This document shows, in pieces, positions 42,897-52,727 of a stretch of DNA of 64,000 bases. Below the pieces are notes generated by a model. That model was not told the DNA's origin, did no database searches, and saw only the letters and a program-made list of their open reading frames with translations. Each line of letters begins with the position of its first letter. Positions within the stretch are counted from its first letter, which is position 1. Source of the DNA: Corynebacterium freneyi (GTDB lineage: Bacteria > Actinomycetota > Actinomycetes > Mycobacteriales > Mycobacteriaceae); contig NZ_CP047357.1 in the NCBI RefSeq assembly GCF_030408835.1, positions 2,418,001-2,482,000 on the forward strand, written 5' to 3'. The position numbers were made by a program, and so were the translations under genes.

Positions 42897-42942
42897 CGCT
42901 TTTCCCCGTTCAATGCCGCATGCGGGGTCGGACTCCCACACG

Positions 42943-42982
42943 AAAAACCCCGCTCCCCCACCTTGCGGGCGGGAGCGGGGTT
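42943..42982 (-). terminator. pst operon terminator
   Basis: AACCCCGCTCCC and GGGAGCGGGGTT form a strong stem; on the minus strand it is followed by TTTTT-like sequence (a-tract 42943-42947). Confidence 0.88.
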
Positions 42983-43006
42983 CGTCGTGAAGCGAAAAAA
43001 GGCGGC

Positions 43007-43783
43007 TTAGCCAAAGCGACCGGAGATGTAGTCCTCGGTCTCCTTCTTGTCCGGGTTCTCGAAGATCTTCTTCGTCGCGCCGACCTCGACGAGCTGGCCG
43101 GGCTTGCCGGTCGCCTCGAGCGAGAAGAACGCGGTCTGGTCGGACACGCGGGCGGCCTGCTGCATGTTGTGCGTCACGATGACGATGGTGAAGTCTTCCT
43201 TCAGCTCGTGGATCAGGTCCTCGATCGCCAGGGTGGAGATCGGGTCCAGGGCCGAGCAGGGCTCGTCCATGAGCAGAACCTCCGGCTCGACCGCGATGGC
43301 GCGGGCGATGCACAGACGCTGCTGCTGACCACCGGAGAGGCCGCCGCCCGGCTTGTCCAGACGGTCCTTGACCTCGTCCCAGAGGTTCGCCGAACGCAGG
43401 GACTTCTCGGCGACCTCGCGGAGCTTCTTCTTGTTCTTCTCGCCGGACAGCTTCAGGCCGGCGACGACGTTGTCCTCGATGGACATGGTCGGGAACGGGT
43501 TGGGGCGCTGGAACACCATGCCGATGGTGTTGCGGACCGACACCGGGTCGATCTTCGGACCGTAGATGTTCTCGCCGTCCAGCAGAACCTCACCGGTGAC
43601 GTACGCACCGGGGATCACCTCGTGCATGCGGTTGAGCGAACGCAGCACGGTGGACTTGCCGCAACCGGACGGGCCGATGAAGGCGGTCACGGAACGCGGC
43701 GGGACGTGGAGGTTGACGTCCTTCACGGCGTGGAAGTCGCCGTAGTAGATGTCGACGTTGTTGAGATCGAGGCGCTTGGCCAT
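43007..43783 (-). CDS. pstB: Phosphate ABC transporter ATPase
   Basis: The 258-residue ABC ATPase has Walker [20 protein letters not shown] (about residue 36), the PstB-specific [17 protein letters not shown], signature [16 protein letters not shown] and Walker [18 protein letters not shown]. It ends with the usual FGR-less short tail (ISGRFG). It is the last gene of pstSCAB. Confidence 0.98.
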   Translation of the reverse strand: MAKRLDLNNVDIYYGDFHAVKDVNLHVPPRSVTAFIGPSGCGKSTVLRSLNRMHEVIPGAYVTGEVLLDGENIYGPKIDPVSVRNTIGMVFQRPNPFPTMSIEDNVVAGLKLSGEKNKKKLREVAEKSLRSANLWDEVKDRLDKPGGGLSGGQQQRLCIARAIAVEPEVLLMDEPCSALDPISTLAIEDLIHELKEDFTIVIVTHNMQQAARVSDQTAFFSLEATGKPGQLVEVGATKKIFENPDKKETEDYISGRFG

Positions 43784-43820
43784 GATTCGTGGTCTCTTTC
43801 CTGTGTTGGGCCGGCGGCCG

Positions 43821-44756
43821 CTACTGCTTGACGGAGAACTTGGCGGAGATGACGCGGGCGATGACGTTGATGACTGCGATGATGAGCACCAGCGTCAGGG
43901 CGGCGCCCCACATCTTGTCGAACGCGGCGCCCGTGTTGCCGGCCTTGTACATGTCGAGCATGAACAGCGGCAGCGAGGACTGCGACTGACCGAACGGGTT
44001 CCAGGTGATGATTCGCGACGTCGCGACCAGGATCAGCATCGGGGCCGACTCGCCCATGACGCGGGCGATGGACAGCATGATGCCGGTGACGATGCCGGAC
44101 AGGGCGGTCGGCAGGACGATCTTGGCGATCGTCTTCCACTTGGGCACGCCCAGGGCGTACGACGCCTCGCGCAGGTCGTTGGGCACGACGCGCAGCATTT
44201 CCTCGGTGTTGCGGACGACGATCGGCAGCATCAGAAGCACCAGGGCCAGCGACACCGCGAAGCCCGAGCGCGACATGCCGAACATGACGACCCACATCGA
44301 GTAGATGAACAGCGACGCGACGATGGACGGCACGCCGGAGAGGATGTCGACCATGAAGGTCGTGATCTTGCCCAGGCGGGAGTTGCCCGCGTACTCGACC
44401 AGGTAGATGGCCACGAAGATGCCGAACGGCACCGTGATGATGGAGGTGACCAGCGCCTGCACGAGGGTGCCGATGATGGCGTGGGCGACGCCGCCCGACT
44501 CGGAGCCGACGGTGACGCCGAGCTGCGAGGTGGTCCACCACGAGGCGGACGTGATCATGGGGAAACCGCGGGTGATGACCTCGTAGAGGACCCAGCCCAG
44601 CGGGATGAGCGCCAACGCCATGGAGGCGTAGATGATGACGGTGGCGAACTTGTCGCCGACCTTGCGCGAGTTCTTGATCGGGGTGAACGCCGAATCGGAG
44701 GTCGAGACCTTGGCGGCCGGGTCCTGATCGATGACGGCCTGATTGTCGATTGCCAT
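43821..44756 (-). CDS. pstA: Phosphate ABC transporter permease PstA
   Basis: The 311-residue membrane protein has six hydrophobic segments and the permease coupling motif in [37 protein letters not shown] (about residues 180-216). The N-terminal ~30 residues are hydrophilic. It forms the channel with PstC. Confidence 0.97.
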   Translation of the reverse strand: MAIDNQAVIDQDPAAKVSTSDSAFTPIKNSRKVGDKFATVIIYASMALALIPLGWVLYEVITRGFPMITSASWWTTSQLGVTVGSESGGVAHAIIGTLVQALVTSIITVPFGIFVAIYLVEYAGNSRLGKITTFMVDILSGVPSIVASLFIYSMWVVMFGMSRSGFAVSLALVLLMLPIVVRNTEEMLRVVPNDLREASYALGVPKWKTIAKIVLPTALSGIVTGIMLSIARVMGESAPMLILVATSRIITWNPFGQSQSSLPLFMLDMYKAGNTGAAFDKMWGAALTLVLIIAVINVIARVISAKFSVKQ

Positions 44757-44766
44757 TGTCTGCTCC

Positions 44767-45819
44767 CTACTTCTTGGCGATGATTCGGGCGGCGGAGTTG
44801 ACCACGAAGGTCAGGAAGAACAGGACCAGGCCGGCGGACATGTAGGCGCCCGCCTTGAGGTCGTCGTTGAACTCCGGGGCGGCGTTGGCGATCGCGGTGG
44901 CGAACGTCGTGCCGCCCTCGAAGAACGAGCCGCGGAACGCGTTGGACGGGGAGATGACCATGTACAGCGCCATGGTCTCGCCGAGCGCGCGTCCGAGGCC
45001 GAGCATCGAACCCGAGATGTAGCCCGACTTGCCGAAGGGCAGGACCGCCATGCGCACGGTCTCCCAGCGGGTGGCGCCCAGGGCGAGCGAAGCCTCGATG
45101 TGGCCGCGCGGCGTCTGGACGAAGACCTCGCGGGTGGTGGCCGCGATGACCGGCAGGATCATGATCGCCAGCACCACGCCACCGGTGAACAGGTTGCGGC
45201 CGGTTTCGAAGGCCGGCGAGTTCGGGTAGGTGGTGAACAGGAAGATGCCGCCGAGGTTGGACGCGGCCCAGTTGTAGAACCCGCCCAGCGCCGGACCGAG
45301 GGCCATGAAACCCCACAGGCCGTAGACGATCGACGGCACGGCGGCCAGCAGGTCGACGAGGTAGCCCAGGGGCTTGACGGCCTTCTTGGGCGCGTAGCTG
45401 GTCAGGAAGATGGCGATGCCGAGCGCGACCGGCATGGCGAACAGCAGCGCGAGCACCGACACCGCGACGGTGACCAGGAACAGGTTCGGGATGCCGAAGT
45501 ACATCGCCGCCGTGTCGTTCAGGTTCCAGCGGTCGGAGTACGTGAAGAAGTTCGCCTCGTTGTTGCGCATCGAGGGAACCGCGCGGAGGAGAAGGAAGAT
45601 GGCGATCGCGATGATCGACACGGTGACGAGGGAGGCGGCGCCGACGGACAGGAAGTTGAAGATCCTGTCACCCGGGCGGACGACGCCCTTGGCCACTACC
45701 GGCTCGCCGCCGGCGGGTTCTTCTCCGGAGCCATTGCGCGGCGCGTCGAGGGCGGACGCGGCGGCCCGATCCTTTTCGGCCATCGCCGGTTCTCCCGAGG
45801 CGGAAGTGGAAGAGGTCAT
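44767..45819 (-). CDS. pstC: Phosphate ABC transporter permease PstC
   Basis: The 350-residue membrane protein has a hydrophilic N-terminal part (about residues 1-50) followed by six helices. The coupling loop is TREVFVQTPRGHIEASLALGATRWETVRMAVLPFGKSGYISGSMLGLGRALGETMAL. It starts 169 bp after the pstS stop; the next gene, pstA, follows within 11 bp. Confidence 0.97.
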   Translation of the reverse strand: MTSSTSASGEPAMAEKDRAAASALDAPRNGSGEEPAGGEPVVAKGVVRPGDRIFNFLSVGAASLVTVSIIAIAIFLLLRAVPSMRNNEANFFTYSDRWNLNDTAAMYFGIPNLFLVTVAVSVLALLFAMPVALGIAIFLTSYAPKKAVKPLGYLVDLLAAVPSIVYGLWGFMALGPALGGFYNWAASNLGGIFLFTTYPNSPAFETGRNLFTGGVVLAIMILPVIAATTREVFVQTPRGHIEASLALGATRWETVRMAVLPFGKSGYISGSMLGLGRALGETMALYMVISPSNAFRGSFFEGGTTFATAIANAAPEFNDDLKAGAYMSAGLVLFFLTFVVNSAARIIAKK

Positions 45820-45987
45820 TGAGTTTCCTTAGCTGGTGAGCTGTGAAGACGGTGATGTTCCCCAAACGTGCCACCGGCCGATCGACCCTCGGCCTCCCCT
45901 CCCGGGAGGATTCGGGCCAATCGGCCGCGGTGTCGCTGTGGGGGTGCGGTCACCGGCGCATCGGCCGGTCACCGCGGTCGAAGCGTC

Positions 45988-47079
45988 CTACTGGATGGCG
46001 TCGACGGCGTCGACGAGCTTCTGCTTGAAGTCACCCTGAACCGGGATGTAGCCCAGGTCCTCGAGCTCCTCGGACTGGCCCTCCTCCAGGACGATCTTGA
46101 AGAAGTTCTTGACCAGGTCACGGGTGGTCTCGTCGTAGCCCGCGGAGCAGACGATCTCGTACGTGGTCAGGACGAGCGGGTAGGCGCCCTCTTCGTCCAT
46201 GGCGAACAGGGCTTCGGCGTCGACGACCATGTCGTTGCCCTCGCCCTTGAACGCGACCTTGTCCAGGGCGGCGCCCACGGAGTCGGCGTTGAGCTCGACC
46301 GGGCCGTGACCGAAGTCCATCTTGGCGATGCCCAGGTCCTTGTCCTTGGCGAAGCCCGCCTCGACGTAGGTGATGGCGCCCGGGATCTGGGCGACCTGGT
46401 CGACGACGCCGGCGGAGCCGTTGGCGCCCGCGCCGGTGGCGGTCGGGAAGGACTTGGAGGCCTCGTGCTCCCAGTCCTCCGGGGCGGCCGAGGTCAGGAA
46501 CTTCATGAAGTTGTCGGTGGTGCCCGACTCCTCCGAGCGGTACACGACGGAGATGTCGGTGTCCGGCAGGTCGACGCCCTCGTTGAGCTCGGCGATGGCC
46601 GGGTCGTTCCACTTGGTGATCTTGCCGTCGAAGATCTGGGCGGTCACGGACGGGGACAGGGCCACGTCGACGCCCTCGAGGTTGTAGGCGATGGCGACCG
46701 GGCCGATGACCATCGGCAGGTGCCAGGCGTCGTTGCCCTCGCAGCGGTTCTTGGCTTCCTCGATCTGCTCGTCCTTCAGCGGCGAGTCGGAGCCGGCGAA
46801 CGCGACGGTGTTGGCGATGAACTGCGACTGGCCCGAGCCGGAGCCGGTGGCGTTGTAGGACAGGGTCGAACCCGGCGAGTTGGACTCGAACAGGGTCGCG
46901 AACAGGTCCATCGCGCGCTGCTGCGAGGTGGCGCCCTCGCCCTGCAGCTCGCCGGTGGTCTCGGTGAGGCCCTCGACCTGAGACTCGGCGTTGGAGCCGC
47001 CCTCGGAGCAGGCGGACAGGGTCAGGCCGGCGACGGCGGTGAGGCCGAGGATGGCGGCGCGGCGGTTGTTCTTCAGCAC
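45988..47079 (-). CDS. pstS: Phosphate-binding lipoprotein PstS
   Basis: The 363-residue substrate-binding protein has a lipoprotein signal with lipobox LSAC (Cys about residue 24) after LKNNRRAAILGLTAVAGLT. The phosphate-site pattern includes GSGSGQSQFIANTVAFAGSDSPLKDEQ and VYRSEESGTTDNFMKFL. The GTG at 47079 has GGAGGA 8-9 nt upstream and gives the expected signal peptide. It is the first gene of the leftward pstSCAB operon, presumably induced by phosphate starvation; I did not identify a regulator site. Confidence 0.95.
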   Translation of the reverse strand: MLKNNRRAAILGLTAVAGLTLSACSEGGSNAESQVEGLTETTGELQGEGATSQQRAMDLFATLFESNSPGSTLSYNATGSGSGQSQFIANTVAFAGSDSPLKDEQIEEAKNRCEGNDAWHLPMVIGPVAIAYNLEGVDVALSPSVTAQIFDGKITKWNDPAIAELNEGVDLPDTDISVVYRSEESGTTDNFMKFLTSAAPEDWEHEASKSFPTATGAGANGSAGVVDQVAQIPGAITYVEAGFAKDKDLGIAKMDFGHGPVELNADSVGAALDKVAFKGEGNDMVVDAEALFAMDEEGAYPLVLTTYEIVCSAGYDETTRDLVKNFFKIVLEEGQSEELEDLGYIPVQGDFKQKLVDAVDAIQ

Positions 47080-47305
47080 GGGGGTTCCTCCGGGAAAAAT
47101 CTCGGTTTCGGGCAAGGGCCCGACAGGGCTGTCGTTTCGATCCGTCGATGCGCGCCGAAAAACGGCGCACCTCACACGGATGTCGAAGTCCGGTCGGACT
47201 CCGCTGTCTGAGAAAGGTATAGGCCGATGGTTGCCGGATCACATGCAGAAGATGAACGATGAGTGAACTAGGCAAGTAATTCCGCCCCACGGGCGGAGAC
47301 TTCAC

Positions 47306-48190
47306 TCACATTCCGTACATGACGTCGCGTCGGGCCACCTCGAAACCCGTTCGCTCGTACGTCCGCACCGCCGGTTCGTTGTCGCCTTCCACGTACAGGA
47401 TCACCCGATCGTCGCCCCGATCCCGCAGGTGGCGCATCCCCGCGCGCGTCAGCCAACCGCCGATGCCGCGGCCGCGCGCCGCATCGGCGAGCCCGATGAC
47501 GTACACCTCGCCGACTCCCCCGCCATGCTGCTTGGTCCAGTGGAAGCCGAGGATCTCCCCCGTGTCCTCGTCGACGGCGAACAGCACGCCGGCCGGGTCG
47601 AACCACTCGACGGAACGTCCGCGCCGCAGCCGCTCCAGGTCCCACCCGCCCTGTTCGGGGTGCCAGTCGAAGGCTTCGTTGTTGACGGCCAGCCACGCCT
47701 CGTCGACCGCGTCCTCCCCCATCCGGGCGGTGGCCGCGGGCAGGTCCTCGAGCCGGATCCCGGCCGGCGGTTCCTCCTCGCCGAGCCCCGACACGGCCTG
47801 CCCGGGGGCGGTCATCTGCAGCAGTTCGCGCACCACGCGCCGCCCGGACGACGCCGCCAGTTCCGCGGCCCCCGGCACGTCTCCATGGGCCCACACGGGA
47901 AGGGGCTTTCCGACGAGTTCGTCGACGGCCCGCAGCAGCGCGGTGCCCGCCCCACGGCGGCGGTGCTCCACCGCGACGGCCAATTCGGCGGAATCGTCGG
48001 CGACGGCGGCCAACCCGACCAGCGAACCGTCGTCAAGCACCCGCAGGTGCCGATGACCGGCGGAAGGATCCGACAGTCCCAGAACGAACGCCTCTCCGAA
48101 GGGCTCGACCCCGTCGGCCGCCTCGATGGCGGACAACAGGGCCCGGGCCTCGGCGAGATCGGGCGCGCCTTCTTCGATGCGGAACGTCAC
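47306..48190 (-). CDS. mshD: Mycothiol synthase
   Basis: The 294-residue protein has two GNAT domains. It acetylates the cysteine amine of Cys-GlcN-Ins in the last step of mycothiol synthesis. The first domain has AVEHRRRGAGTALLRAVDELVG (about residue 78). The second has VYVIGLADAARGRGIGGWLTRAGMRHLRDRG (about residue 235), then LYVEGDNEPAVRTYERTGF. The GTG at 48190 overlaps the upstream regulator gene as GTGA, so the two are cotranscribed. One GCTTGACGAC copy encodes VLDDGS. The gene supports an actinobacterial host. Confidence 0.95.
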   Translation of the reverse strand: MTFRIEEGAPDLAEARALLSAIEAADGVEPFGEAFVLGLSDPSAGHRHLRVLDDGSLVGLAAVADDSAELAVAVEHRRRGAGTALLRAVDELVGKPLPVWAHGDVPGAAELAASSGRRVVRELLQMTAPGQAVSGLGEEEPPAGIRLEDLPAATARMGEDAVDEAWLAVNNEAFDWHPEQGGWDLERLRRGRSVEWFDPAGVLFAVDEDTGEILGFHWTKQHGGGVGEVYVIGLADAARGRGIGGWLTRAGMRHLRDRGDDRVILYVEGDNEPAVRTYERTGFEVARRDVMYGM

Positions 48191-48873
48191 GGCTGGTCCT
48201 CCTCGGGCTCGACTGCCTTGTAGCCGACGTTGCGGACGGTGGCGATGAGCCCCTCGTGACGATGGCCGAGCTTGGCCCGCAAACGCCGGACGTGAACGTC
48301 CACCGTACGCGTGCCGCCGTAGTAGTCGTAGCCCCACACGTCCTGCAGCAACTGCTCGCGCGTGTAGACGCGACCGGCGTTGCGGGTGAGGAACCGCAGG
48401 AGCTCGAACTCCTTGAACGTCAGGTTCATCGGCTCACCGTTGAGGCGCGCGGTGTACGTGTGCTCGTCGACGACCAGATCGCCGAGCGTGAGCACCGGGC
48501 TCTCCTCCGGCTCCGTCACCGGCACCGGGTGGCGCGACAACAGCAGCCGCAGGCGCGCGTCGATCTCCGCCGGCGTCGCCGACGGCAACAGGAAATCATC
48601 GACCGCCCACGAACCGTCGATGGCGATCAACGCCGTGTCCGCCGCGAGCACCGCCACCGGCAGATCCGGGTTCGCCCCCGCGATGTGCCGGCACAGCCCG
48701 CGCGCGGCCACCAGATCCGGGCCGGTGGCGTCGATGATCGCGACGGTGACGTCCTCCAGCAGAGTCGCCGATTCCTCGGTGGCCGGCATCCGGATGATGT
48801 CGTGGTTCAGCAGCCCGAGATTGGGCACGCGCTCACGGACCCCGGGGTCGTTGCTGACGATGGCCAGGCGCAC
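48187..48873 (-). CDS. GlnR-like orphan OmpR-family response regulator
   Basis: The 228-residue protein has an N-terminal receiver-like domain (about 1-110) and a C-terminal winged helix (about 130-220: LTFKEFELLRFLTRNAGRVYTREQLLQDVWGYDYYGGTRTVDVHVRRLRAKLG). The receiver segment VAARGLCRHIAGANPDLPVAVLA and FLLPSATPAEIDARLRLLL match the actinobacterial nitrogen regulator GlnR, and the mshD neighbour is the same as for M. tuberculosis GlnR (Rv0818). The usual acidic pair near the N terminus is absent (MRLAIVSNDPG), consistent with phosphorylation-independent action. No sensor kinase is adjacent. Confidence 0.88.
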   Translation of the reverse strand: MRLAIVSNDPGVRERVPNLGLLNHDIIRMPATEESATLLEDVTVAIIDATGPDLVAARGLCRHIAGANPDLPVAVLAADTALIAIDGSWAVDDFLLPSATPAEIDARLRLLLSRHPVPVTEPEESPVLTLGDLVVDEHTYTARLNGEPMNLTFKEFELLRFLTRNAGRVYTREQLLQDVWGYDYYGGTRTVDVHVRRLRAKLGHRHEGLIATVRNVGYKAVEPEEDQP

Positions 48874-48976
48874 GGGAGCACACTCCGCTTCTTTTCGGTT
48901 CTTCTCGGATCTCCTACCGGGATCATCTTAACGGCCGCGCATTCTCGGCCCGACGCGCATGCGGTACTAATGGGGG

Positions 48977-49816
48977 GTGAGCATTTCTCGCCCGGTCACA
49001 CGCATTTTCGCCGCCGTCGGCGCCGTCGCGCTGCTCGCCGTTGGCGCGGATTTCGGGCTCGCCATCCACGCGGAACGCAACCTGGCCAACCGGATCCGCG
49101 AGGAAATGAACCTGCCCGCCGACCCCTACGTCAGGCTGGGCGGCGCCGCCTACGCGTCGTCGTTCTTCACCGGCAAGTGGAGTTCCATCCAGGTCCGCGC
49201 CCGCGACCTGGAGATCGACAACTTCGGCCTGGTGTCCGTCGAATCCGGCGCCGTCGACGTCGAGGTGCCCCCGTCAGCGGTGTGGTCCGGCGATTTCAAG
49301 GACGGCTTCACCGAGCGCTACCACACGACGCTGCAGCTCGACGGCCTGTCGTTGGGCCGCCAGTTCGACTTCACCGACCTGGCCATCCAGAACCACGAGG
49401 ACATCTCGCCCGCCGGCGGCTGGGAAACCGAGGCCATCTTCGAGGCCACTCCCCCGGGGTGGTCGGCGCCCGCGGAAGTCGTCGTCAAGCTGCGGATCGT
49501 GCGGGGCGACGCGAAGTTCATCCCCGTCGAGGTCATCTCGGGGCCCGAGGGACCGGATTCGAAGGACGTCCGTCGGGGCCGGGAGCTTTCCGACGACGCC
49601 ATCGACGCGATCCTGCCCGCCTTCGAACTGGAGTTGACCGGGGCCGAACTGCCCCTGCGCCAGCGGCCCACCCGCATCTACGTCTCGGGCGGCTCCGTCT
49701 TCATCGAGGGCGACGAACTGTTCCGCACCGTCTCGCCCGAGGACTTCCTGCCCGTGGCCACGCACGACCCCGAACTCGGCGGGGAGACGGACCGGGGCGA
49801 CGACTCTTCGCAGTAG
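48977..49816 (+). CDS. lmeA: LmeA-family phospholipid-binding protein (DUF2993)
   Basis: The 279-residue protein has an N-terminal signal anchor (about residues 8-30, IFAAVGAVALLAVGADFGLAI). A DUF2993 domain follows, with RIREEMNLPADPYVRLGGAAYASSFFTGKWSSIQVRARDLEIDNFGL. The family includes mycobacterial LmeA (Rv0817c), which promotes lipomannan synthesis in the periplasm. It is divergent from the GlnR-like gene, as in Mycobacterium. A GTCGTCAAGC copy encodes VVK. The C-terminal end is acidic. Confidence 0.88.
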   Translation: MSISRPVTRIFAAVGAVALLAVGADFGLAIHAERNLANRIREEMNLPADPYVRLGGAAYASSFFTGKWSSIQVRARDLEIDNFGLVSVESGAVDVEVPPSAVWSGDFKDGFTERYHTTLQLDGLSLGRQFDFTDLAIQNHEDISPAGGWETEAIFEATPPGWSAPAEVVVKLRIVRGDAKFIPVEVISGPEGPDSKDVRRGRELSDDAIDAILPAFELELTGAELPLRQRPTRIYVSGGSVFIEGDELFRTVSPEDFLPVATHDPELGGETDRGDDSSQ

Positions 49817-49826
49817 TGTCGGAGGC

Positions 49827-50477
49827 ATGAGCGACACCAACGAAAACACGGGAGACGTTCCCCGCCGCCTCGACGGCAACGAGGCAATCGACCGGGCCGC
49901 CGAGCAATCCGCGTCGACCGGCGGGCGCAACATCGCGGACCTGCCGGGACTGCCGATCGCGGAGAACACCGCGAACCTGCGCCACGGCCCCAACCTGCAC
50001 GACGGCCTGCTGGCGCTGCTGCCGCTGGTCGGCGTGTGGCGCGGCGAAGGCCAGGCCGACACCGTCGTCGACGGCCAGTACCGCTTCGGCCAGCAGATCA
50101 TCTTCAGCCACGACGGCGAGAACTACCTCAGCTACGACTCGCGGTTCTGGAAGATCGACGAGGACGACAACGTCATCGGCCCCGACCTGCGCGAGACCGG
50201 TTTCTGGCGCATCAACGACGACGACGAGATCGAGTTCCTGTGCACCCACTCGACCGGCGTCGTGGAGATCTACTACGGCAAGCCGGTCACCGAACGCGCG
50301 TGGGAGGTCCAGGCGGCGTCGACGATGGTCACCGCCACCGGACCGGCGTCGCTGGGCCCGGGCAAGCGCCTGTACGGCCTGATGCCGAACAACGACCTCG
50401 GGTGGGTCGACGAGCGCCTGCGCGGCGATGAGTTCATCCCGCGCATGTCCGCCCAGCTGAAGCGCTGGGCCGGTTAA
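49827..50477 (+). CDS. Nitrobindin-like FABP-family protein (peroxynitrite isomerase)
   Basis: The 216-residue protein has a ~60-residue hydrophilic N-terminal extension, then a beta-barrel beginning ALLPLVGVWRGEGQ (the GxWxGxG family motif, about residue 68). FGQQIIFSHDGENYLSYDSRFW and THSTGVVEIYYGK follow. The fold is the haem-binding nitrobindin barrel proposed to detoxify peroxynitrite, related to Rv0813c. It follows lmeA by 10 bp and overlaps the end of the convergent pabC by 4 bp. Confidence 0.9.
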   Translation: MSDTNENTGDVPRRLDGNEAIDRAAEQSASTGGRNIADLPGLPIAENTANLRHGPNLHDGLLALLPLVGVWRGEGQADTVVDGQYRFGQQIIFSHDGENYLSYDSRFWKIDEDDNVIGPDLRETGFWRINDDDEIEFLCTHSTGVVEIYYGKPVTERAWEVQAASTMVTATGPASLGPGKRLYGLMPNNDLGWVDERLRGDEFIPRMSAQLKRWAG

Positions 50478-51358
50478 CGCGCGAGGGCTTCGTCGCAGAG
50501 CTCCCTGAACTCGGCTTCCGCTTCCGGGCCGGGCGCGGGGAGCTCTTCGCCGTCGAGGGAGGTCACGCGCACCGCGATGCGAACGGAGGAGACCAGCCAC
50601 ACCGCGTCGGCGGTGCGCAGGTCTTCCGGCGTGAGCTGCGACGGCACGCACTCCCAGCCCTTTTCGGCGGCGAGATCGAACAGCGCGGCCTGGGTCGTGC
50701 CGGGCAGCACGCCTTCGCCGGGGTTCGGGGTGAGCAGCCGGCGGCCGCGGACGAGGATGATCGTCGACGTCGGCCCCTCCAGGAGGTTGCCCTCCGCCGA
50801 GGTGAAGATGACGTCGTCGAAGCCGTGCTCCTTCGCGTGGCGCAGGGCGGCCATGTTGGCGGCGTAGGACAGCGTCTTGGCGCCGATGAGCGCCCACGGG
50901 GCCCGGTTGCCCAGGTCGAGCTCGAAGCCGCGTTCGGCGAGCATGACCCGCACGCCGCGCTCGCGGGCTGCGGCGACGCCGGCGGCGGGGGTGACCATGA
51001 TGTAGCCGGTCGGCAGGCCCGTGGATTCGCGGCCGCGGGAGTAGACCCACCGCATCGACGCATCGCCGTCGATCGCCCCGTCGTTCCATTCGGCGACGGC
51101 CAGCGCGGAGGCTTCGCGCCACCGGTCGAGGTCGGGGGCGGGCAGCTGCAGCATGTCGGCCGAGGACAGGAACCGGTCTTCGTGGCGGGCGACGTTGCAG
51201 GCGTGACCATCCCTGATCAACAGTGTTTCGAAGACGCCGTCGCCGCGGACGGCGCCGAGGTCATCCGGGTAGAGGAAGGGCGCCGAACCGTCGGCGACGC
51301 GGGGGGCGTCGCCGGAGAGGACGTCGACGAGGATGATGTCGCGATGCGGGGCTGTCAT
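50474..51358 (-). CDS. pabC: Aminodeoxychorismate lyase
   Basis: The 294-residue fold-type IV PLP enzyme releases p-aminobenzoate for folate synthesis. It has RGDGVFETLLIRDG (about residue 38), the PLP-Lys region APWALIGAKTLSYAANMAALRHAKEHGFDDVIFTSAEGNLLEGPTS, and PGTTQAALFDLAAEKG. The family overlaps with branched-chain and D-amino acid aminotransferases. The neighbourhood (nitrobindin, YgfZ) supports PabC. It is divergent from ygfZ with 34 bp between starts. Confidence 0.92.
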   Translation of the reverse strand: MTAPHRDIILVDVLSGDAPRVADGSAPFLYPDDLGAVRGDGVFETLLIRDGHACNVARHEDRFLSSADMLQLPAPDLDRWREASALAVAEWNDGAIDGDASMRWVYSRGRESTGLPTGYIMVTPAAGVAAARERGVRVMLAERGFELDLGNRAPWALIGAKTLSYAANMAALRHAKEHGFDDVIFTSAEGNLLEGPTSTIILVRGRRLLTPNPGEGVLPGTTQAALFDLAAEKGWECVPSQLTPEDLRTADAVWLVSSVRIAVRVTSLDGEELPAPGPEAEAEFRELCDEALAR

Positions 51359-51392
51359 GCCCCATAGCTTATTCCCCGGGCGGCGCGTTACG

Positions 51393-52505
51393 ATGGCCGA
51401 CGTGACCATCGATGAGTTCAGTCCGATCGTTCATCACGTCGCCGGGGCGGTCGCCGTCCCGGACGGTGATCCCGGTGGGCGGGCGGGCGTCGCATGGCAT
51501 TACGGCTCGCCTCTGGTCGAACAGCGGGCGATCGCCGACGGCGCCGCACTGGTGGATCGTTCCCACCTCCGCGTCATCCGGGTGTCCGGCCCGGATCGCC
51601 TGGAGTGGTTGAACACCCTTTTTTCCCAGAAGCTCGATGATGCGGGCGCCGGCGTCGCCACCGAGGCCCTCGACCTGGATCCGCAGGGGCGCGTCCTGCA
51701 CCACATGGGCGTGTCGGTCCTGGAGGATTCCGTGCTTCTCGACGTCTCCCCGTTGGGCGCGGAGTCGCTGCACCGTTTCCTGACCATGATGATCTTCCGC
51801 TCCGACGTCACCGTCGAGTTCGCGGACCTGGCGATCGTGTCGGTGCTCGGCCCCGACGCCGGGAAGGTGCTCGCCGCCGCGGGTTTGCCGGACCCGGGCG
51901 CCGGTGCGGTGGCCGTGTCCGACGACGGAACCGTGGTGCGCGGCACGACGTGGCCGGCGACCGGTGCCCGCGACGTGTTCGTCGCCCGCGACGGGCTGAC
52001 CGACGCCTGGGATCGCCTGGTTTCCGCCGGCGCGACGCCGACGGGCCTGATGGCGTGGGAGGCCGAACGCGTGGTGTCCCTGCACCCCGAGCCGGGCCTG
52101 GACATCGACGGGAAGATGATCCCCCACGAGGCCCCGACGTGGATCGGCCCCGCCGTGCACCTGGACAAGGGCTGCTACCGCGGCCAGGAAACCGTCTCCC
52201 GCGTCCACAACCTCGGTCGACCCCCGCGCACCCTGGTGCTGCTGCACGTCGACGGATCCGATTCCGCCCTCCCCGAGCCGGGTGACCCGGTGACCGCGGG
52301 CAAGCGCACCGTCGGCCGGGTGGGCACCGTCGTCGAGCACCACGAACTGGGCCCCGTCGCGCTGGCGCTGGTGAAGCGGTCCTCCCAGGAAGGCGTCGAT
52401 CTCGCCGCGGGCGGCGTCGCGGTGGCCGTGGATCCGTCCACGGTGGATCGGGACGAATCGGTGCGGCCGGGACGGGCGGCCGTCGACAAGCTCCGGGGGC
52501 GCTGA
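51393..52505 (+). CDS. ygfZ: Folate-binding YgfZ/GcvT-like protein
   Basis: The 370-residue tetrahydrofolate-binding protein carries the YgfZ hallmark KGCYRGQETVSRVHNLGRPPR (about residue 262) with the conserved Cys. Upstream is LVDRSHLRVIRVSGPDRLEWLNTLFSQ as in GcvT-fold proteins. YgfZ supports Fe-S cluster enzymes under oxidative stress. The ATG at 51393 is chosen because the frame before it belongs to the divergent promoter region. Confidence 0.93.
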   Translation: MADVTIDEFSPIVHHVAGAVAVPDGDPGGRAGVAWHYGSPLVEQRAIADGAALVDRSHLRVIRVSGPDRLEWLNTLFSQKLDDAGAGVATEALDLDPQGRVLHHMGVSVLEDSVLLDVSPLGAESLHRFLTMMIFRSDVTVEFADLAIVSVLGPDAGKVLAAAGLPDPGAGAVAVSDDGTVVRGTTWPATGARDVFVARDGLTDAWDRLVSAGATPTGLMAWEAERVVSLHPEPGLDIDGKMIPHEAPTWIGPAVHLDKGCYRGQETVSRVHNLGRPPRTLVLLHVDGSDSALPEPGDPVTAGKRTVGRVGTVVEHHELGPVALALVKRSSQEGVDLAAGGVAVAVDPSTVDRDESVRPGRAAVDKLRGR

Positions 52506-52636
52506 CGTCCGCGGCGTGGGCCGAAAATTCTCCATTTTCATCTAAATCGCAGGTCAACGGCCTGATTCAACCCCCGATCACGCGCCCCGTGGCGCGGTGT
52601 GGCGGATAGGCGTCAACGCTTCGTCCGCAGATGGGC

Positions 52637-52642
52637 TATGGT
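52637..52642 (+). promoter_or_regulatory. Promoter -10 candidate for the DUF3073 gene
   Basis: TATGGT with TCAACG 18 bp upstream. Transcription from here would give a leader of about 80 nt containing a GC-rich hairpin before the ATG at 52728. Confidence 0.35.
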
Positions 52643-52727
52643 GTCACTCAGGAATTAACGCATTAGATGATGGAGGGGCGGCCGAATCCCCGTGCCGCGC
52701 CCCGGACCTAAACAAGGGGGTCAGGCC

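Noticed and set aside
45830..45987. Hairpin between pstC and pstS from repeated cggtcaccg
   Set aside because: The two copies are direct rather than inverted repeats, so no clear stem forms.
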